Below, one piece after another: positions 7,605 through 15,881 of a DNA stretch of 64,000 nucleotides. Each line of letters starts with the position of its first letter. Positions within the stretch are counted from its first letter, which is position 1. Under the pieces are notes generated by a model that was not told the DNA's origin, ran no database searches, and was given only the letters and a program-made list of their open reading frames with translations. Source of the stretch: Catellatospora sichuanensis (GTDB lineage Bacteria > Actinomycetota > Actinomycetes > Mycobacteriales > Micromonosporaceae); the NCBI RefSeq assembly GCF_007483665.1, contig NZ_VIQO01000002.1, forward strand, positions 248,001 to 312,000. The letters are read 5' to 3'. The position numbers were made by a program, and so were the translations under genes.

Positions 7605-8604
7605 AGTGATCCTCGAAGTACGCGATCTGGTCAAGCACTTCCCGATCCGCCAGGGCATCCTCTTCAAGCGGACCATCGGGCAGATCAAGGCAGTGGACGG
7701 CGTCTCGCTCGACCTGCACAAGGGTGAGACCCTGGGCATCGTCGGCGAGTCGGGCTGCGGCAAGTCGACGCTGGCCAAGCTGCTGATGAACCTGGAGAAG
7801 CCGACCTCGGGCGAGGTGCGCTACCAGGGGCGGGACGTGCTGCGGCTCAACCCGGCCGATCAGCGCCGGCTGCGCCGCAACATCCAGCTGGTCATGCAGG
7901 ACCCGTACACCTCGCTCAACCCGCGGATGACCGTGGGCGACATCGTCGGGGAGCCTTACGAGATCCACCCCGACGTCGCGCCCAAGGGTGAGCGGCGCCG
8001 CAAGGTGCAGGAACTGCTCGACGTGGTCGGCCTCAACCCCGAGCACATCAACCGCTACCCGCACCAGTTCTCCGGCGGCCAGCGCCAGCGCATCGGCATC
8101 GCCCGCGCGCTGGCTCTCAAGCCCGAGGTCATCGTCTGCGACGAGCCCGTGTCGGCACTCGACGTGTCGATCCAGGCTCAGGTGATGAACCTGCTGGACC
8201 AGCTGCAGAACGAGTTCAACCTGTCGTACATCTTCATCGCCCACGACCTGTCGGTGGTGCGCCACATCGCCGACCGCGTCGGCGTGATGTACCTCGGCAA
8301 GATGGTCGAGGTCGGCACCGACGACGACATCTACATCCGGCCGACGCACCCGTACACGCAGGCTCTGCTGTCCGCGGTGCCGGTGCCGGACCCCACGGCG
8401 CGTCAGCGCAAGGCGGTCATCCGGTTGGAGGGCGACGTCCCGTCGCCGGCCAACCCGCCGTCGGGCTGCCGCTTCCGTACCCGGTGCTGGAAGGCACAGG
8501 AGATCTGCGCGACGGAGCCGCCGCTGCTGCAGATCCGCCCCACCTCGGGGCACCCGAGCGCATGCCACTTCGCGCAGGAGAAGGACGTGGTGCACGCAGG
8601 GTAG
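7597..8604 (+). CDS. Peptide ABC transporter ATPase, DppF/OppF type (operon 1)
   Basis: The last gene of the operon encodes 335 residues. It begins SEVILEVRDLVKHFPIRQG, the standard OppF start, followed by Walker [14 protein letters not shown]-loop [15 protein letters not shown], signature [15 protein letters not shown], Walker [13 protein letters not shown] and the C-terminal GCRFRTRC motif. GTG 7597 overlaps the DppD stop by 8 bases and GAGGAG precedes it. A strong hairpin follows at 8682-8714. It closely resembles the paralogue at 26634. Confidence 0.93.
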   Translation: MSEVILEVRDLVKHFPIRQGILFKRTIGQIKAVDGVSLDLHKGETLGIVGESGCGKSTLAKLLMNLEKPTSGEVRYQGRDVLRLNPADQRRLRRNIQLVMQDPYTSLNPRMTVGDIVGEPYEIHPDVAPKGERRRKVQELLDVVGLNPEHINRYPHQFSGGQRQRIGIARALALKPEVIVCDEPVSALDVSIQAQVMNLLDQLQNEFNLSYIFIAHDLSVVRHIADRVGVMYLGKMVEVGTDDDIYIRPTHPYTQALLSAVPVPDPTARQRKAVIRLEGDVPSPANPPSGCRFRTRCWKAQEICATEPPLLQIRPTSGHPSACHFAQEKDVVHAG

Positions 8605-8681
8605 GAGTGTCTCCCGGTGGCGAGCGGTCAGGTTGGGTTTGAGCCTCCGGCCGGACCGCCCGCCACCGGGTCAACATAGAG

Positions 8682-8714
8682 CAGGGCACCGTCCGCGTAG
8701 CGGGCGGTGCCCTG
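8682..8714 (+). terminator. Hairpin terminating Opp operon 1
   Basis: CAGGGCACCGTCCGC (8682-8696) pairs with GCGGGCGGTGCCCTG (8700-8714) across a 3-base loop, with one G-U pair. There is no clear T run, which is common for actinobacterial terminators. Confidence 0.7.
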
Positions 8715-8761
8715 TGCATACGGGCCCAGCCGCAGCTCACCGCTTGCGGCTCGCGCTTTAC

Positions 8762-8826
8762 ATAGACGCTGGCCTATCACATCGAGTATTCGTAGATCAA
8801 ACTCGATGTGATAGGCCAGCGTCTAT
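8762..8826. repeat. Perfect 26-bp inverted repeat with 13-base loop
   Basis: The arms 8762-8787 and 8801-8826 are exact reverse complements: ATAGACGCTGGCCTATCACA continuing TCGAGT, and its mirror. They enclose an AT-rich 13-base loop. It sits between the convergent Opp operon and chorismate mutase gene, so a bidirectional terminator is the simplest reading. It lacks T tracts, is much longer than needed, and follows a separate terminator. Confidence 0.8.
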
Positions 8827-8876
8827 TAAAAAGCGGGCGGGCGGCCTGAGTGGTGGGGCTGATGGGGCGGCCCGGG

Positions 8877-9161
8877 TCAGAGGGGGCCGCGGCCGGCGCG
8901 GAGGATGAGCAGGGCGAGCTGGGTGCCGTCGGGGCCTAGTTCGGCGCGGAAGCGGTCCATGATCTCGCGTTCGCGGCTGAGCACCAGGCGGGTGCCGCCC
9001 GAGGCGACGCGGGTCTTGCCGACCTGCTGCGAGATCGCGGCACGTTCCTTCCACAGCGCGATCAGGGCGGCGTCGATCTGGTCGATGCGCTCACGCATCG
9101 ACGTGATCTCCGTGGCCGCCTCCGGCGCGGTGGTGCCGGTCTCGTTGGCGATGGCGCTCAT
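8877..9161 (-). CDS. Chorismate mutase (AroQ class)
   Basis: This 94-residue all-helical mutase converts chorismate to prephenate at the branch to phenylalanine and tyrosine. It is a monofunctional single-domain protein. The helix 1 signature MRERIDQIDAALIALWKERA is followed by QQVGKTR and by SREREIMDRFRAEL, which contain the active-site arginine and lysine pattern of the family. The start is ATG 9161, preceded by GAGGAG. Residues 1-22 are an unstructured alanine/threonine-rich leader. It is monocistronic; the long inverted repeat at 8762-8826 lies beyond its stop. Confidence 0.85.
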   Translation of the reverse strand: MSAIANETGTTAPEAATEITSMRERIDQIDAALIALWKERAAISQQVGKTRVASGGTRLVLSREREIMDRFRAELGPDGTQLALLILRAGRGPL

Positions 9162-9210
9162 GTGGGACTCCTCAGTGGGATTGTCGCTCACCAGTGGCCG
9201 GGACAAGGCG

Positions 9211-9243
9211 AAAAGCCCCGGGCTCTGGGAGCCCGGGGCTTTT
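9211..9243 (-). terminator. Strong intrinsic terminator
   Basis: AAAAGCCCCGGGCT (9211-9224) pairs with AGCCCGGGGCTTTT (9230-9243) around a 5-base loop. Read on the minus strand it stops transcripts coming from the nucleotidase gene and the small ORF at 9260-9376. It lies upstream of the chorismate mutase start, insulating that gene. Confidence 0.85.
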
Positions 9244-9259
9244 CGTGAGGTCTGTGTGC

Positions 9260-9376
9260 TCAGGCGCGACCTACGACTGCCGGGTTCCCGGTGCCATAGG
9301 TAAAGTAGAATGCCTGGTTGATCACGTTGCCAAGTATGCCATGGATACCTGGCTGCGCAAGCACGTCGACCATCAT
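9260..9376 (-). CDS. Small hypothetical protein, 38 aa
   Basis: This open frame runs ATG 9376 (or ATG 9373) to TGA 9260, 29 bases after the nucleotidase stop and 17 bases before a strong terminator. The peptide starts MMVDVLAQPGIHGILGNVIN and ends TGNPAVVGRA. It is fairly hydrophobic with a Gly/Asn-rich end. GAGG lies about 6 bases before the ATG. Base composition is less GC-rich than neighbours. I do not recognise the family. It could be a genuine small protein or a chance ORF in a 3' UTR. Confidence 0.35.
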   Translation of the reverse strand: MMVDVLAQPGIHGILGNVINQAFYFTYGTGNPAVVGRA

Positions 9377-9404
9377 GTGAGACCTCGATCTATCCGCGCG
9401 GCGC

Positions 9405-11249
9405 TCAGCCGAGCTTGGTGATGCGGTTGGCCGGCCCCGGGGTGACCGGGCCCGTGGCCAGGTGCGCCACCAGCGCGTCGACGTCGAACCCGGGCGCGTA
9501 GACCCGGCCCGTGCCCGCGGTCAGCGCCGTGAAGTTGTCGCCGCCGTTGGCCAGGAAGTCGTTCGTCGTCACCTGGTAGGTCGCCGCCGGATCGATCGGG
9601 GTGCCGTTGAGCACCAGGTCGGAGACCCGGCTGCCCAGCGGCAGGGTGCTGTTGTACGAGTAGGTGAAGCCCGCCGAGATCTGGAGGATCTTGGTGGTGT
9701 TCTGGCCGGCCTGGCCGGCGAACTGCTGCTCCAGCACCGCGTCGAGCTGCGCCCCGGTCAGCGACTGGGTCACCACCAGGTTGTTGAACGGCTGGACGGA
9801 GAACGCCTCGCCGTAGGTCACCTGGCCCGCGGTCTCGCCACCGGGCGAGTTTGAGAAGGTGAGCGGCGCCCGGATGCCGCCCGGGTTCATCAGCGCGAGC
9901 TGTGCCCCGGCGGAGGCGGTCCAGGCAAGCTGGGCGTCCGCGATGACGTCGCCGAGCGGGCTCTCCCCGCTGGGCGCGACGTCGCGCACGATGTCCGCGG
10001 AGATGCTGCCGACGACCCGGTTGGCCAGCGGCGCCACGGCGGTGCGGTACTTGTCCGCGATCGTCTTGGCGGCCGGGTCGACCAGCGCGGGGTTGCGCAC
10101 GAACACGCCCGGCGCGGTGGTCTGCCAGGTGCCGTCGGCGTTGCGGACACCGTTCTCGACGACGACGTTGTGCGCCTCGATCGAGGTGAAGGTGCGGCTG
10201 CGCCGGTCCATGTTCAGCGTGATGTCGGTGACCAGCTGGCCGTTGGTGCCGGCGCTGGTGACGACCACGGGCTTGCCCGACTTGTTGGGCAGCTGGCACG
10301 AGTAGAAGCGGTGCGTGTGGCCGGAGACCACGACGCCGATCTCGTCGCGCAGGCCGGCCACGATCGGCGAGATCACGCCGGTGAAGCCGTCACAGGTGGA
10401 GACGTTGCCGGTGGCGCCCTGCTGGCCGCCCTCGTGCAGCAGCAGCACCTGCGCCTTGACGCCGAGCAGGCGCAGCAGGCCGCTCCACAGGTTCGCGGTC
10501 TCGACCTCGTCCCGGAAGTCGACCGTGGTGATGCCGGCCGGGTTCACGATGCCGGGGGTGCCCTCGAGCGTCATGCCGATGAAGCCGACCGGCACGCCGT
10601 CGATGATCTTCACATCGACCGGCGGGAGGATCGGCAGCTTGGTGCGCTTGTCGGTGACGTTCGCGGCGAGGTACTGGAACTCCGCGCCGTCGAAGCCGTC
10701 CCCGGCGAAGCAGCCGTCGACCGGGTGGCAACCGCCGTGCTGCATACGCTTGAGCTCGGTGACGCCCTCGTCGAACTCGTGGTTGCCCACCGAGCTGACG
10801 TCCAGGCCGAGCTCGCTGAGCAGCTCGATGCTGGGCTCGTCGTGGAACGCCGCGCTGACCAGCGGGGTGGCGCCGATCATGTCTCCCGCGCCGACGGTGA
10901 CGACCTCCTGGCCGGCCGCCTCGCCCTCGGCGCGCAGCTGCTTGACCCAGTGGGCCAGGTATTCGACACCGCCCGCGGGGGTGCCCAGCACCGCCGCGCC
11001 GCTGCCGGACGGCGGGTCGATCGCACCGTGGAAGTCGTTGAACGCGAGCAGGTTGCCGTACGCCGCGTGGTCGGCCGGAGCCGCCGCGGCCATGTTCACG
11101 GACACGGGCGTGAGCTGGTTCCACGCCGGAGTCGAGGAAGCGCTGGACCCGCTGCTCAGCGGGATCGTCGCGACAACGGCCAACGCCAGCGCCGGTAGCG
11201 CCAGGTGCCGCATAGTGCCTGCCCAGCCCCGAGAACGGGGGTGATTCAT
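9405..11249 (-). CDS. Secreted bifunctional metallophosphatase/5'-nucleotidase
   Basis: This exported enzyme has 614 residues and releases phosphate and nucleosides from extracellular nucleotides. The N-terminal signal peptide (MRHLALPALALAVVATIPL region) is followed by a calcineurin-like metallophosphoesterase domain with the metal-binding motifs FNDFHGAID, GDMIGATP, VGNHEFDEG and SGHTHRFY. The 5_nucleotid_C domain occupies the second half (SPLGDVIADAQL, NPGGIR, QPFNNLV), ending in TGPVTPGPANRITKLG. No sortase motif or C-terminal membrane span is visible, so it is probably released. ATG 11249 was chosen because GGAGG stands just upstream and the open frame before it has no signal-like sequence. 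Confidence 0.9.
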   Translation of the reverse strand: MNHPRSRGWAGTMRHLALPALALAVVATIPLSSGSSASSTPAWNQLTPVSVNMAAAAPADHAAYGNLLAFNDFHGAIDPPSGSGAAVLGTPAGGVEYLAHWVKQLRAEGEAAGQEVVTVGAGDMIGATPLVSAAFHDEPSIELLSELGLDVSSVGNHEFDEGVTELKRMQHGGCHPVDGCFAGDGFDGAEFQYLAANVTDKRTKLPILPPVDVKIIDGVPVGFIGMTLEGTPGIVNPAGITTVDFRDEVETANLWSGLLRLLGVKAQVLLLHEGGQQGATGNVSTCDGFTGVISPIVAGLRDEIGVVVSGHTHRFYSCQLPNKSGKPVVVTSAGTNGQLVTDITLNMDRRSRTFTSIEAHNVVVENGVRNADGTWQTTAPGVFVRNPALVDPAAKTIADKYRTAVAPLANRVVGSISADIVRDVAPSGESPLGDVIADAQLAWTASAGAQLALMNPGGIRAPLTFSNSPGGETAGQVTYGEAFSVQPFNNLVVTQSLTGAQLDAVLEQQFAGQAGQNTTKILQISAGFTYSYNSTLPLGSRVSDLVLNGTPIDPAATYQVTTNDFLANGGDNFTALTAGTGRVYAPGFDVDALVAHLATGPVTPGPANRITKLG

Positions 11250-11422
11250 GGGGGGCCTCCAGAGTAGGCATCGCGCGGGGGTGCGCGATGATTTATGAAG
11301 GCATCCTTGCGTATGCGTTTCCGCCGCGCCACCGCCCATCGGTGACACCTGCACGACCGTCTCGCTACCGGCCGGTTTCGCGCTCACCGGCGGCGGGCTG
11401 GGTCGATGTCGGTGGGGGCGCA

Positions 11423-11428
11423 TAGACT
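11423..11428 (+). promoter_or_regulatory. -10 box TAGACT for leaderless or near-leaderless pcrA
   Basis: TAGACT ends 9 bases before the pcrA ATG, and no Shine-Dalgarno intervenes. This fits a leaderless or very short leader transcript. Confidence 0.4.
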
Positions 11429-11437
11429 CTCCAGACG

Positions 11438-13855
11438 ATGCAATCGCTCTTCGATCTCCCCGAGATGACGCCGCCCGGGGGGACGCCCTCCGCCGTGAAA
11501 CCGCCCGCCGAGAAGGCCTCCGGCGGCTCCTGGCCGTCCCAGGGTGACCGGGCCCCCACCGAGTCCGCGCCGCGCGTCGCGGCGCTCCTGGAGGGCCTCA
11601 ACGAACCCCAGCGGGCGGCGGTGACCCACGAGGGCACGCCGCTGCTGATCGTCGCGGGCGCGGGCTCCGGCAAGACCCGGGTGCTGACCCAGCGCATCGC
11701 CTACCTGCTGGCCGCCCGCGGGGTGCACCCCGGCGAGATCCTGGCCATCACGTTCACCAACAAAGCCGCGGGCGAGCTGCGGGAACGGGTCGCGGCTCAG
11801 GTCGGCGGCCGGGCCCGGATGATGTGGGTGTCCACCTTCCACTCGGCCTGCCTGCGCATCCTGCGCGCGGAGCACGAGCACGCCGGCCTCAAGTCGACCT
11901 TCTCGATCTACGACGCGGACGACTCGCGCCGGCTGATGCAGCTGGTCGCGCGCGAGCTGGACCTCGACCCCAAACGCTACCCGCCGCGCAGCCTGGCCGC
12001 GCAGGTGTCGAACCTCAAGAACGAGCTGATCGACCCCGAGGCGTTCAGTCCGCACGGGCCCGCCGAGCGGGTGCTCGCCGAGGCCTACACGCTCTACCAG
12101 CAGCGGCTGCAGCAGGCCCACGCGCTCGACTTCGACGACATCATCATGCGCACCGTGCACCTGCTGCAGGCCAAGCCCGAGGTGACGGAGAAATACCGGC
12201 GGCGCTTCCGCCACGTGCTGGTCGACGAGTACCAGGACACCAACCACGCCCAGTACACGCTGGTCAAGGAGCTGGTGGGCGATACCGGCGAGCTGTGCGT
12301 GGTGGGTGACGCGGATCAGTCGATCTACGCGTTCCGCGGCGCGACCATCCGCAACATCCTGGAGTTCGAGCGGGACTACCCGCAGGCGCGCACCATCCTG
12401 CTGGAGCAGAACTACCGGTCCACGCAGACCATCCTGTCCGCCGCGAACGCGGTCATCGACCGCAACAGCGACCGCAAGCCCAAGCGGCTCTGGAGCGACC
12501 AGGGCGCGGGTGAGCAGATCGTCGGCTACGTCGCGGACAACGAGCATGCCGAGGCCGACTGGGTGGCCCGCGAGATCGACCGGCTCACCGACGCCGAGTC
12601 GGCCCGGCCCGGCGACGTCGCGGTGTTCTACCGCACCAACGCGCAGTCCCGCGTCTTCGAGGACATCTTCATCCGGCTCGGCCTGCCCTACAAGGTCGTC
12701 GGCGGGGTGCGCTTCTACGAGCGCAAGGAGGTCCGCGACGCGCTGGCCTACCTGCGGGCGGTGTCCAACGAAGACGACACGGTCAGCATGCGCCGCATCA
12801 TCAACACCCCCAAGCGGGGTCTCGGCGACCGTGCCGAGGCCGTGGTGGAGGCGCTGGCGGCGCGCGATCGGGTCTCCTTCGGCGCCGCGCTGCGCCGGGC
12901 CGCCGAGGCGCCGGGCATCTCGACCCGGGCGGTCAACTCGATCGGCGAGTTCCTGGCGATGATGGACTCCGCGCGTGAGCTGGCCCGCACCGCTCCGCCG
13001 GAGCAGGTGCTGGAGCTGCTGCTGACCGAGTCCGGCCTGCTGTCGGAGCTGGAGGAGAGCCTGGACCCGCAGGACGAGGGCAGGGTCGAGAACCTGCAGG
13101 AACTCGTCAGCGTGGCCCGGGAGTACGCCGAGCGCACCGCCGCGGCCGACGAGACGCCCACCCTGGCCGGCTTCCTGGAGCAGGTCGCGCTGGTGGCCGA
13201 CGCCGACCAGGTGCCCTCGGACGATCCGGAGCACCTGGGCGTGGTCACGCTGATGACCCTGCACACCGCCAAGGGCCTGGAGTTCCCCGTGGTCTTCCTC
13301 ACCGGCCTGGAGGACGGGGTCTTCCCGCACCTGCGGTCGCTGGGCGAGGTCAAGGAGCTGGAGGAGGAGCGGCGGCTGGCCTATGTCGGCATCACCCGCG
13401 CCCGCCGCCGGCTCTACCTGTCCCGGGCGGTGACCCGCTCGGCGTGGGGGCAGCCGCAGTACAACCCGGCGTCGCGCTTCCTCGAGGAACTGCCGCCCGA
13501 GCTGCTCGACTGGAAGCGCACCGAGGGGGCGTACACCTCCTGGGGCTCTCGGGGCGGCGGCATCGGCGGCCGGGAGCGGGCGCAGGAGCGGGGGAGCGGC
13601 ACCTTCGTGGGCGGCACTGCGCGCGCGGCGGCGCTCGCCAGCAGGATCGGCATCGATCCGAGCAAGCTGGCCACCGCGAGCGACCTGGCCGCGGCGCCGT
13701 CGCTGTCGGCCGGTGACCGGGTCAACCACCAGCGCTACGGCCTGGGCCGGGTGCTCGCGGTGCAGGGCGCGGGAGCGCGGGCCCAGGTGCAGGTCGACTT
13801 CGGCGACCAGGTGCTCTGGCTGGTGCTGCGCCACGCCCCGCTCGAGAAGATCTGA
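11438..13855 (+). CDS. pcrA: ATP-dependent DNA helicase PcrA/UvrD
   Basis: This superfamily 1A 3'-5' helicase acts in repair and replication restart and has 805 residues. After a proline-rich leader of about 50 residues come the Q motif LNEPQRAAV, Walker A AGAGSGKTRVLTQRIAYLL, motif Ia TFTNKAAGELRERV, Walker B LVDEYQDTN, motif III VGDADQSIYAFRGA, motif IV LEQNYRST, motif V TLHTAKGLEFPVVF and motif VI YVGITRARRRLYL. A basic linker leads to a C-terminal Tudor-like domain (GDRVNHQRYGLGRVLAV), which in PcrA contacts RNA polymerase. The length and domain order are complete. It is convergent with an M23 peptidase gene. Confidence 0.95.
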   Translation: MQSLFDLPEMTPPGGTPSAVKPPAEKASGGSWPSQGDRAPTESAPRVAALLEGLNEPQRAAVTHEGTPLLIVAGAGSGKTRVLTQRIAYLLAARGVHPGEILAITFTNKAAGELRERVAAQVGGRARMMWVSTFHSACLRILRAEHEHAGLKSTFSIYDADDSRRLMQLVARELDLDPKRYPPRSLAAQVSNLKNELIDPEAFSPHGPAERVLAEAYTLYQQRLQQAHALDFDDIIMRTVHLLQAKPEVTEKYRRRFRHVLVDEYQDTNHAQYTLVKELVGDTGELCVVGDADQSIYAFRGATIRNILEFERDYPQARTILLEQNYRSTQTILSAANAVIDRNSDRKPKRLWSDQGAGEQIVGYVADNEHAEADWVAREIDRLTDAESARPGDVAVFYRTNAQSRVFEDIFIRLGLPYKVVGGVRFYERKEVRDALAYLRAVSNEDDTVSMRRIINTPKRGLGDRAEAVVEALAARDRVSFGAALRRAAEAPGISTRAVNSIGEFLAMMDSARELARTAPPEQVLELLLTESGLLSELEESLDPQDEGRVENLQELVSVAREYAERTAAADETPTLAGFLEQVALVADADQVPSDDPEHLGVVTLMTLHTAKGLEFPVVFLTGLEDGVFPHLRSLGEVKELEEERRLAYVGITRARRRLYLSRAVTRSAWGQPQYNPASRFLEELPPELLDWKRTEGAYTSWGSRGGGIGGRERAQERGSGTFVGGTARAAALASRIGIDPSKLATASDLAAAPSLSAGDRVNHQRYGLGRVLAVQGAGARAQVQVDFGDQVLWLVLRHAPLEKI

Positions 13856-13879
13856 AGCCGCGCCGTCGGGCGGGGCGAA

Positions 13880-13944
13880 GATCGCTGTTTCTGGTCAGAT
13901 CGTGGGGTGGGACTGCACTTCTGGACCCGAAACAGCGATCATGC
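13880..13944. repeat. 65-bp inverted-repeat element, family B copy 1
   Basis: The element runs from GATCGCTGTTTCTGG to CGAAACAGCGATCATGC and forms a stem of about 13 bp. A copy of the same length with matching ends and a shared GGACTGCAC... core lies at 37993-38057. Both follow a plus-strand housekeeping gene in a convergent intergenic region. Confidence 0.7.
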
Positions 13945-13971
13945 ATCCTTCGTCCGCCTGAGCGCGGAGAC

Positions 13972-14007
13972 ACGTGTGGCCCGGATCGTGAGATCCGGGC
14001 CACACGT
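13972..14007. terminator. Bidirectional terminator between pcrA and M23 gene
   Basis: ACGTGTGGCCCGGATC (13972-13987) pairs perfectly with 13992-14007 around the loop GTGA. It lies between convergent genes. Confidence 0.8.
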
Positions 14008-14097
14008 ATTCGGGGGGAAGGGGTTTTCGCTGGGGGACGCGGTGTGCGCGGGTGGCGCACACCGGCGTCCGGGATGGGTGACCTGAGGGGAGCGGGC

Positions 14098-14898
14098 TCA
14101 GCAGCTGATCGGCACGCCGCGGGCCTTCAGCCACGCGCTCGGCTCGATCTGGTTCCACATGCCCTTGTGCACCTCGAAGTGCAGGTGGGGGCCGGTGGAG
14201 TCGCCGGTGGAGCCCTCGTAGCCGAGCAGGTCGCCGGCCTTCACCTTCTGGCCGACCTGCACCGCGTCGCGGCTCATGTGGGCGTAGTGGGTGAAGTAGC
14301 CGTCGCCGTGGTCGACGACCACGGAGATGCCGTAGCCGCTGAAGGCCCAGCCGTTGCTGAACACGGTGCCGGGACCGACCGCGCGGATCGGCGTGCCGGC
14401 GGGCTCGGCGAGGTCGACGCCGGCGTGCAGGACGCCCCAGCGCTGACCGAAGCAGGAGGTGACCTGAGCGCCCGGCATGGGGCTGCCCCAGGTGGGGCGG
14501 GCCTCGACCGGAGCGGCGGCCTTGGCCTTGGGCACCGAGGTGCCGGCCTTCGCCTTGCTCTCGGCGGGCTGGGCCGCCTTGGGTGTGACCGCCTTGGGCG
14601 CGGCCTTCGGCGCCGCCTTGGGCGCGGCGACCTGAGTCTTCGCCGTGGTGCGCGCCGCGCGGTCGGCGCGTTCGGCCGCGGCCTCACGGCTGACCGTGGA
14701 CGTCGCCGCCACGGGGGTGACCTCGGTGGGTCCGTTGTCGATGTTGGCTGCGACCAGGCCTACAGACGCGATGCCGGCCAGTGCCGCGATGGCCACGACA
14801 TGACGCGAGCGGCCGCTGAGGCCGCTTCGGATCTTGTCACTGACCACGTCGTACTTGGCGCGGGCTGCCTTGAGGAGTTCGGTACTGCTGCCTTGCAT
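14098..14898 (-). CDS. M23 (LytM) family metallopeptidase, membrane-anchored
   Basis: This putative peptidoglycan endopeptidase or LytM-type regulator has 266 residues. A short cytoplasmic N-terminus and one membrane span (about residues 33-52, VVAIAALAGIASVGLVA) lead to a long Ala/Lys/Pro linker (about 75-135). The C-terminal M23 domain has the zinc motifs HAGVDLAEPAG and GPHLHFEVH, and HYAHMSRDAV between them, so the catalytic residues are intact. ATG 14898 is preceded by GGAGG. A similar gene lies directly upstream on the same strand at 15174, but a terminator separates them, so they are probably independent transcription units acting on the cell wall. Confidence 0.88.
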   Translation of the reverse strand: MQGSSTELLKAARAKYDVVSDKIRSGLSGRSRHVVAIAALAGIASVGLVAANIDNGPTEVTPVAATSTVSREAAAERADRAARTTAKTQVAAPKAAPKAAPKAVTPKAAQPAESKAKAGTSVPKAKAAAPVEARPTWGSPMPGAQVTSCFGQRWGVLHAGVDLAEPAGTPIRAVGPGTVFSNGWAFSGYGISVVVDHGDGYFTHYAHMSRDAVQVGQKVKAGDLLGYEGSTGDSTGPHLHFEVHKGMWNQIEPSAWLKARGVPISC

Positions 14899-15125
14899 GA
14901 GGTGGGAACCTCCGGGTCTACGTTGACACGGGCTCGAGCTATGTTGCCTGGTCAGACCCGCTTTGGCTAGCCCGGTCATCGGGCGAATCGGACACTCCGG
15001 CAGGTAGCACGCGGGAGTTATGTCCTCTTTACGTACCCGGGCCTACCCTGAGTCCCGTCAGGGTCGAGTGATCCGCGCCACTGGATTTCGGTGACCGGGG
15101 CCACCTCCTGGGGTGGCTGAACACG

Positions 15126-15164
15126 ACAAAGCCGCCCGGATCTTGCGATACCGGGCGGCTTTGT
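15126..15164 (-). terminator. Terminator of second M23 gene
   Basis: ACAAAGCCGCCCGG (15126-15139) pairs with CCGGGCGGCTTTGT (15151-15164), 10 bases beyond the gene's stop on the minus strand. The minus-strand exit ends in TTTGT. Confidence 0.8.
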
Positions 15165-15173
15165 GGAGGAAAA

Positions 15174-15881
15174 TCAGCTCACCGAGCCGTCGTAGGCCTG
15201 TTCGATCTCCAACTCGAGGTCGACACCGTGCGACTTGAACCACGCGAGGGGGTTCACCGCCACGTCGTTCACGTGGATCTCGAGGTGGATGTGCGGGCCG
15301 GTGGAGTGGCCGGTGCTGCCGGAGATGGCGATGATGTCGCCCGCCTTGACCCGCTGGCCTGCCTTGACCCGGACGCTGCTGTTGTGGCCGTATGTGGTCT
15401 TCAGGCCGTTGCCGTGGTCGATGATCACCTGGTTGCCGTAGCCGCCGTTCCAGCCGGCCAGCACGATGATGCCCTCGTGCATCGCGGCGACGGGGGTGCC
15501 CTCGTCCACGGCGATGTCGACGCCCTTGTGCGCCTTGCCCCAGCGCTGACCGAACAGGGAGGTCAGGCGGTAGTCGTGGGCCGGCAGCACCCAGGCGTTC
15601 GGGGACTGGGCGATCGAGGTGCTGAGCGAGCGGTCCTCGCCACGGCCTGCGCGTTCGGCGGCCTCGAGGCGGGCGCTGCTGAGTTCTGAGGCGGAAGTGT
15701 CCCCGACGAGTGCGTCGGTCTTCGCGTCCTGGATGCCGGCTCCGGCGCCGAAGGCGACAACCCCTGCGCCTACGAAAGCGGTCGTGACTACAGCTAGGTA
15801 TCTGCTGCGGGGCGGGGCGGGAGCCCGTCGGCGGCCGCGGTAGCGGTCGCCCTCCCGTAACAGTGTTGGCCTGTATTGCAC
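15174..15881 (-). CDS. M23 (LytM) family metallopeptidase, second copy
   Basis: The protein has 235 residues. A basic N-terminus (RYRGRRRAPAPPRSRY) precedes one membrane span or signal anchor (about residues 28-48). A short variable region leads into a C-terminal M23 domain with the zinc ligands in AHKGVDIAVDEGTPV and GPHIHLEIHVND, and TTYGHNSSVRVKAGQ between. It probably cleaves peptidoglycan cross-links outside the membrane. The start is GTG 15881, preceded by GGAGG. It shares only the catalytic domain with the gene at 14098. Three direct repeats upstream (15940-15980) may be regulatory. Confidence 0.87.
   Translation of the reverse strand: MQYRPTLLREGDRYRGRRRAPAPPRSRYLAVVTTAFVGAGVVAFGAGAGIQDAKTDALVGDTSASELSSARLEAAERAGRGEDRSLSTSIAQSPNAWVLPAHDYRLTSLFGQRWGKAHKGVDIAVDEGTPVAAMHEGIIVLAGWNGGYGNQVIIDHGNGLKTTYGHNSSVRVKAGQRVKAGDIIAISGSTGHSTGPHIHLEIHVNDVAVNPLAWFKSHGVDLELEIEQAYDGSVS

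Noticed and set aside
9244-9404. tRNA or small RNA gene
   Set aside because: No cloverleaf could be folded and no TTCGA-type T-loop in the right position was found; the small ORF explains the region better.
10170-11198. Long plus-strand ORFs over the nucleotidase gene
   Set aside because: Antisense shadows typical of high-GC DNA. The minus-strand frame has signal peptide, metal motifs and both family domains.
14899-15125. Cyclic-di-AMP (ydaO) riboswitch before the M23 gene
   Set aside because: Such riboswitches often precede actinobacterial wall hydrolases, but the conserved ydaO core sequences could not be recognised here. A covariance-model search (Infernal with the ydaO-yuaA family) would decide.
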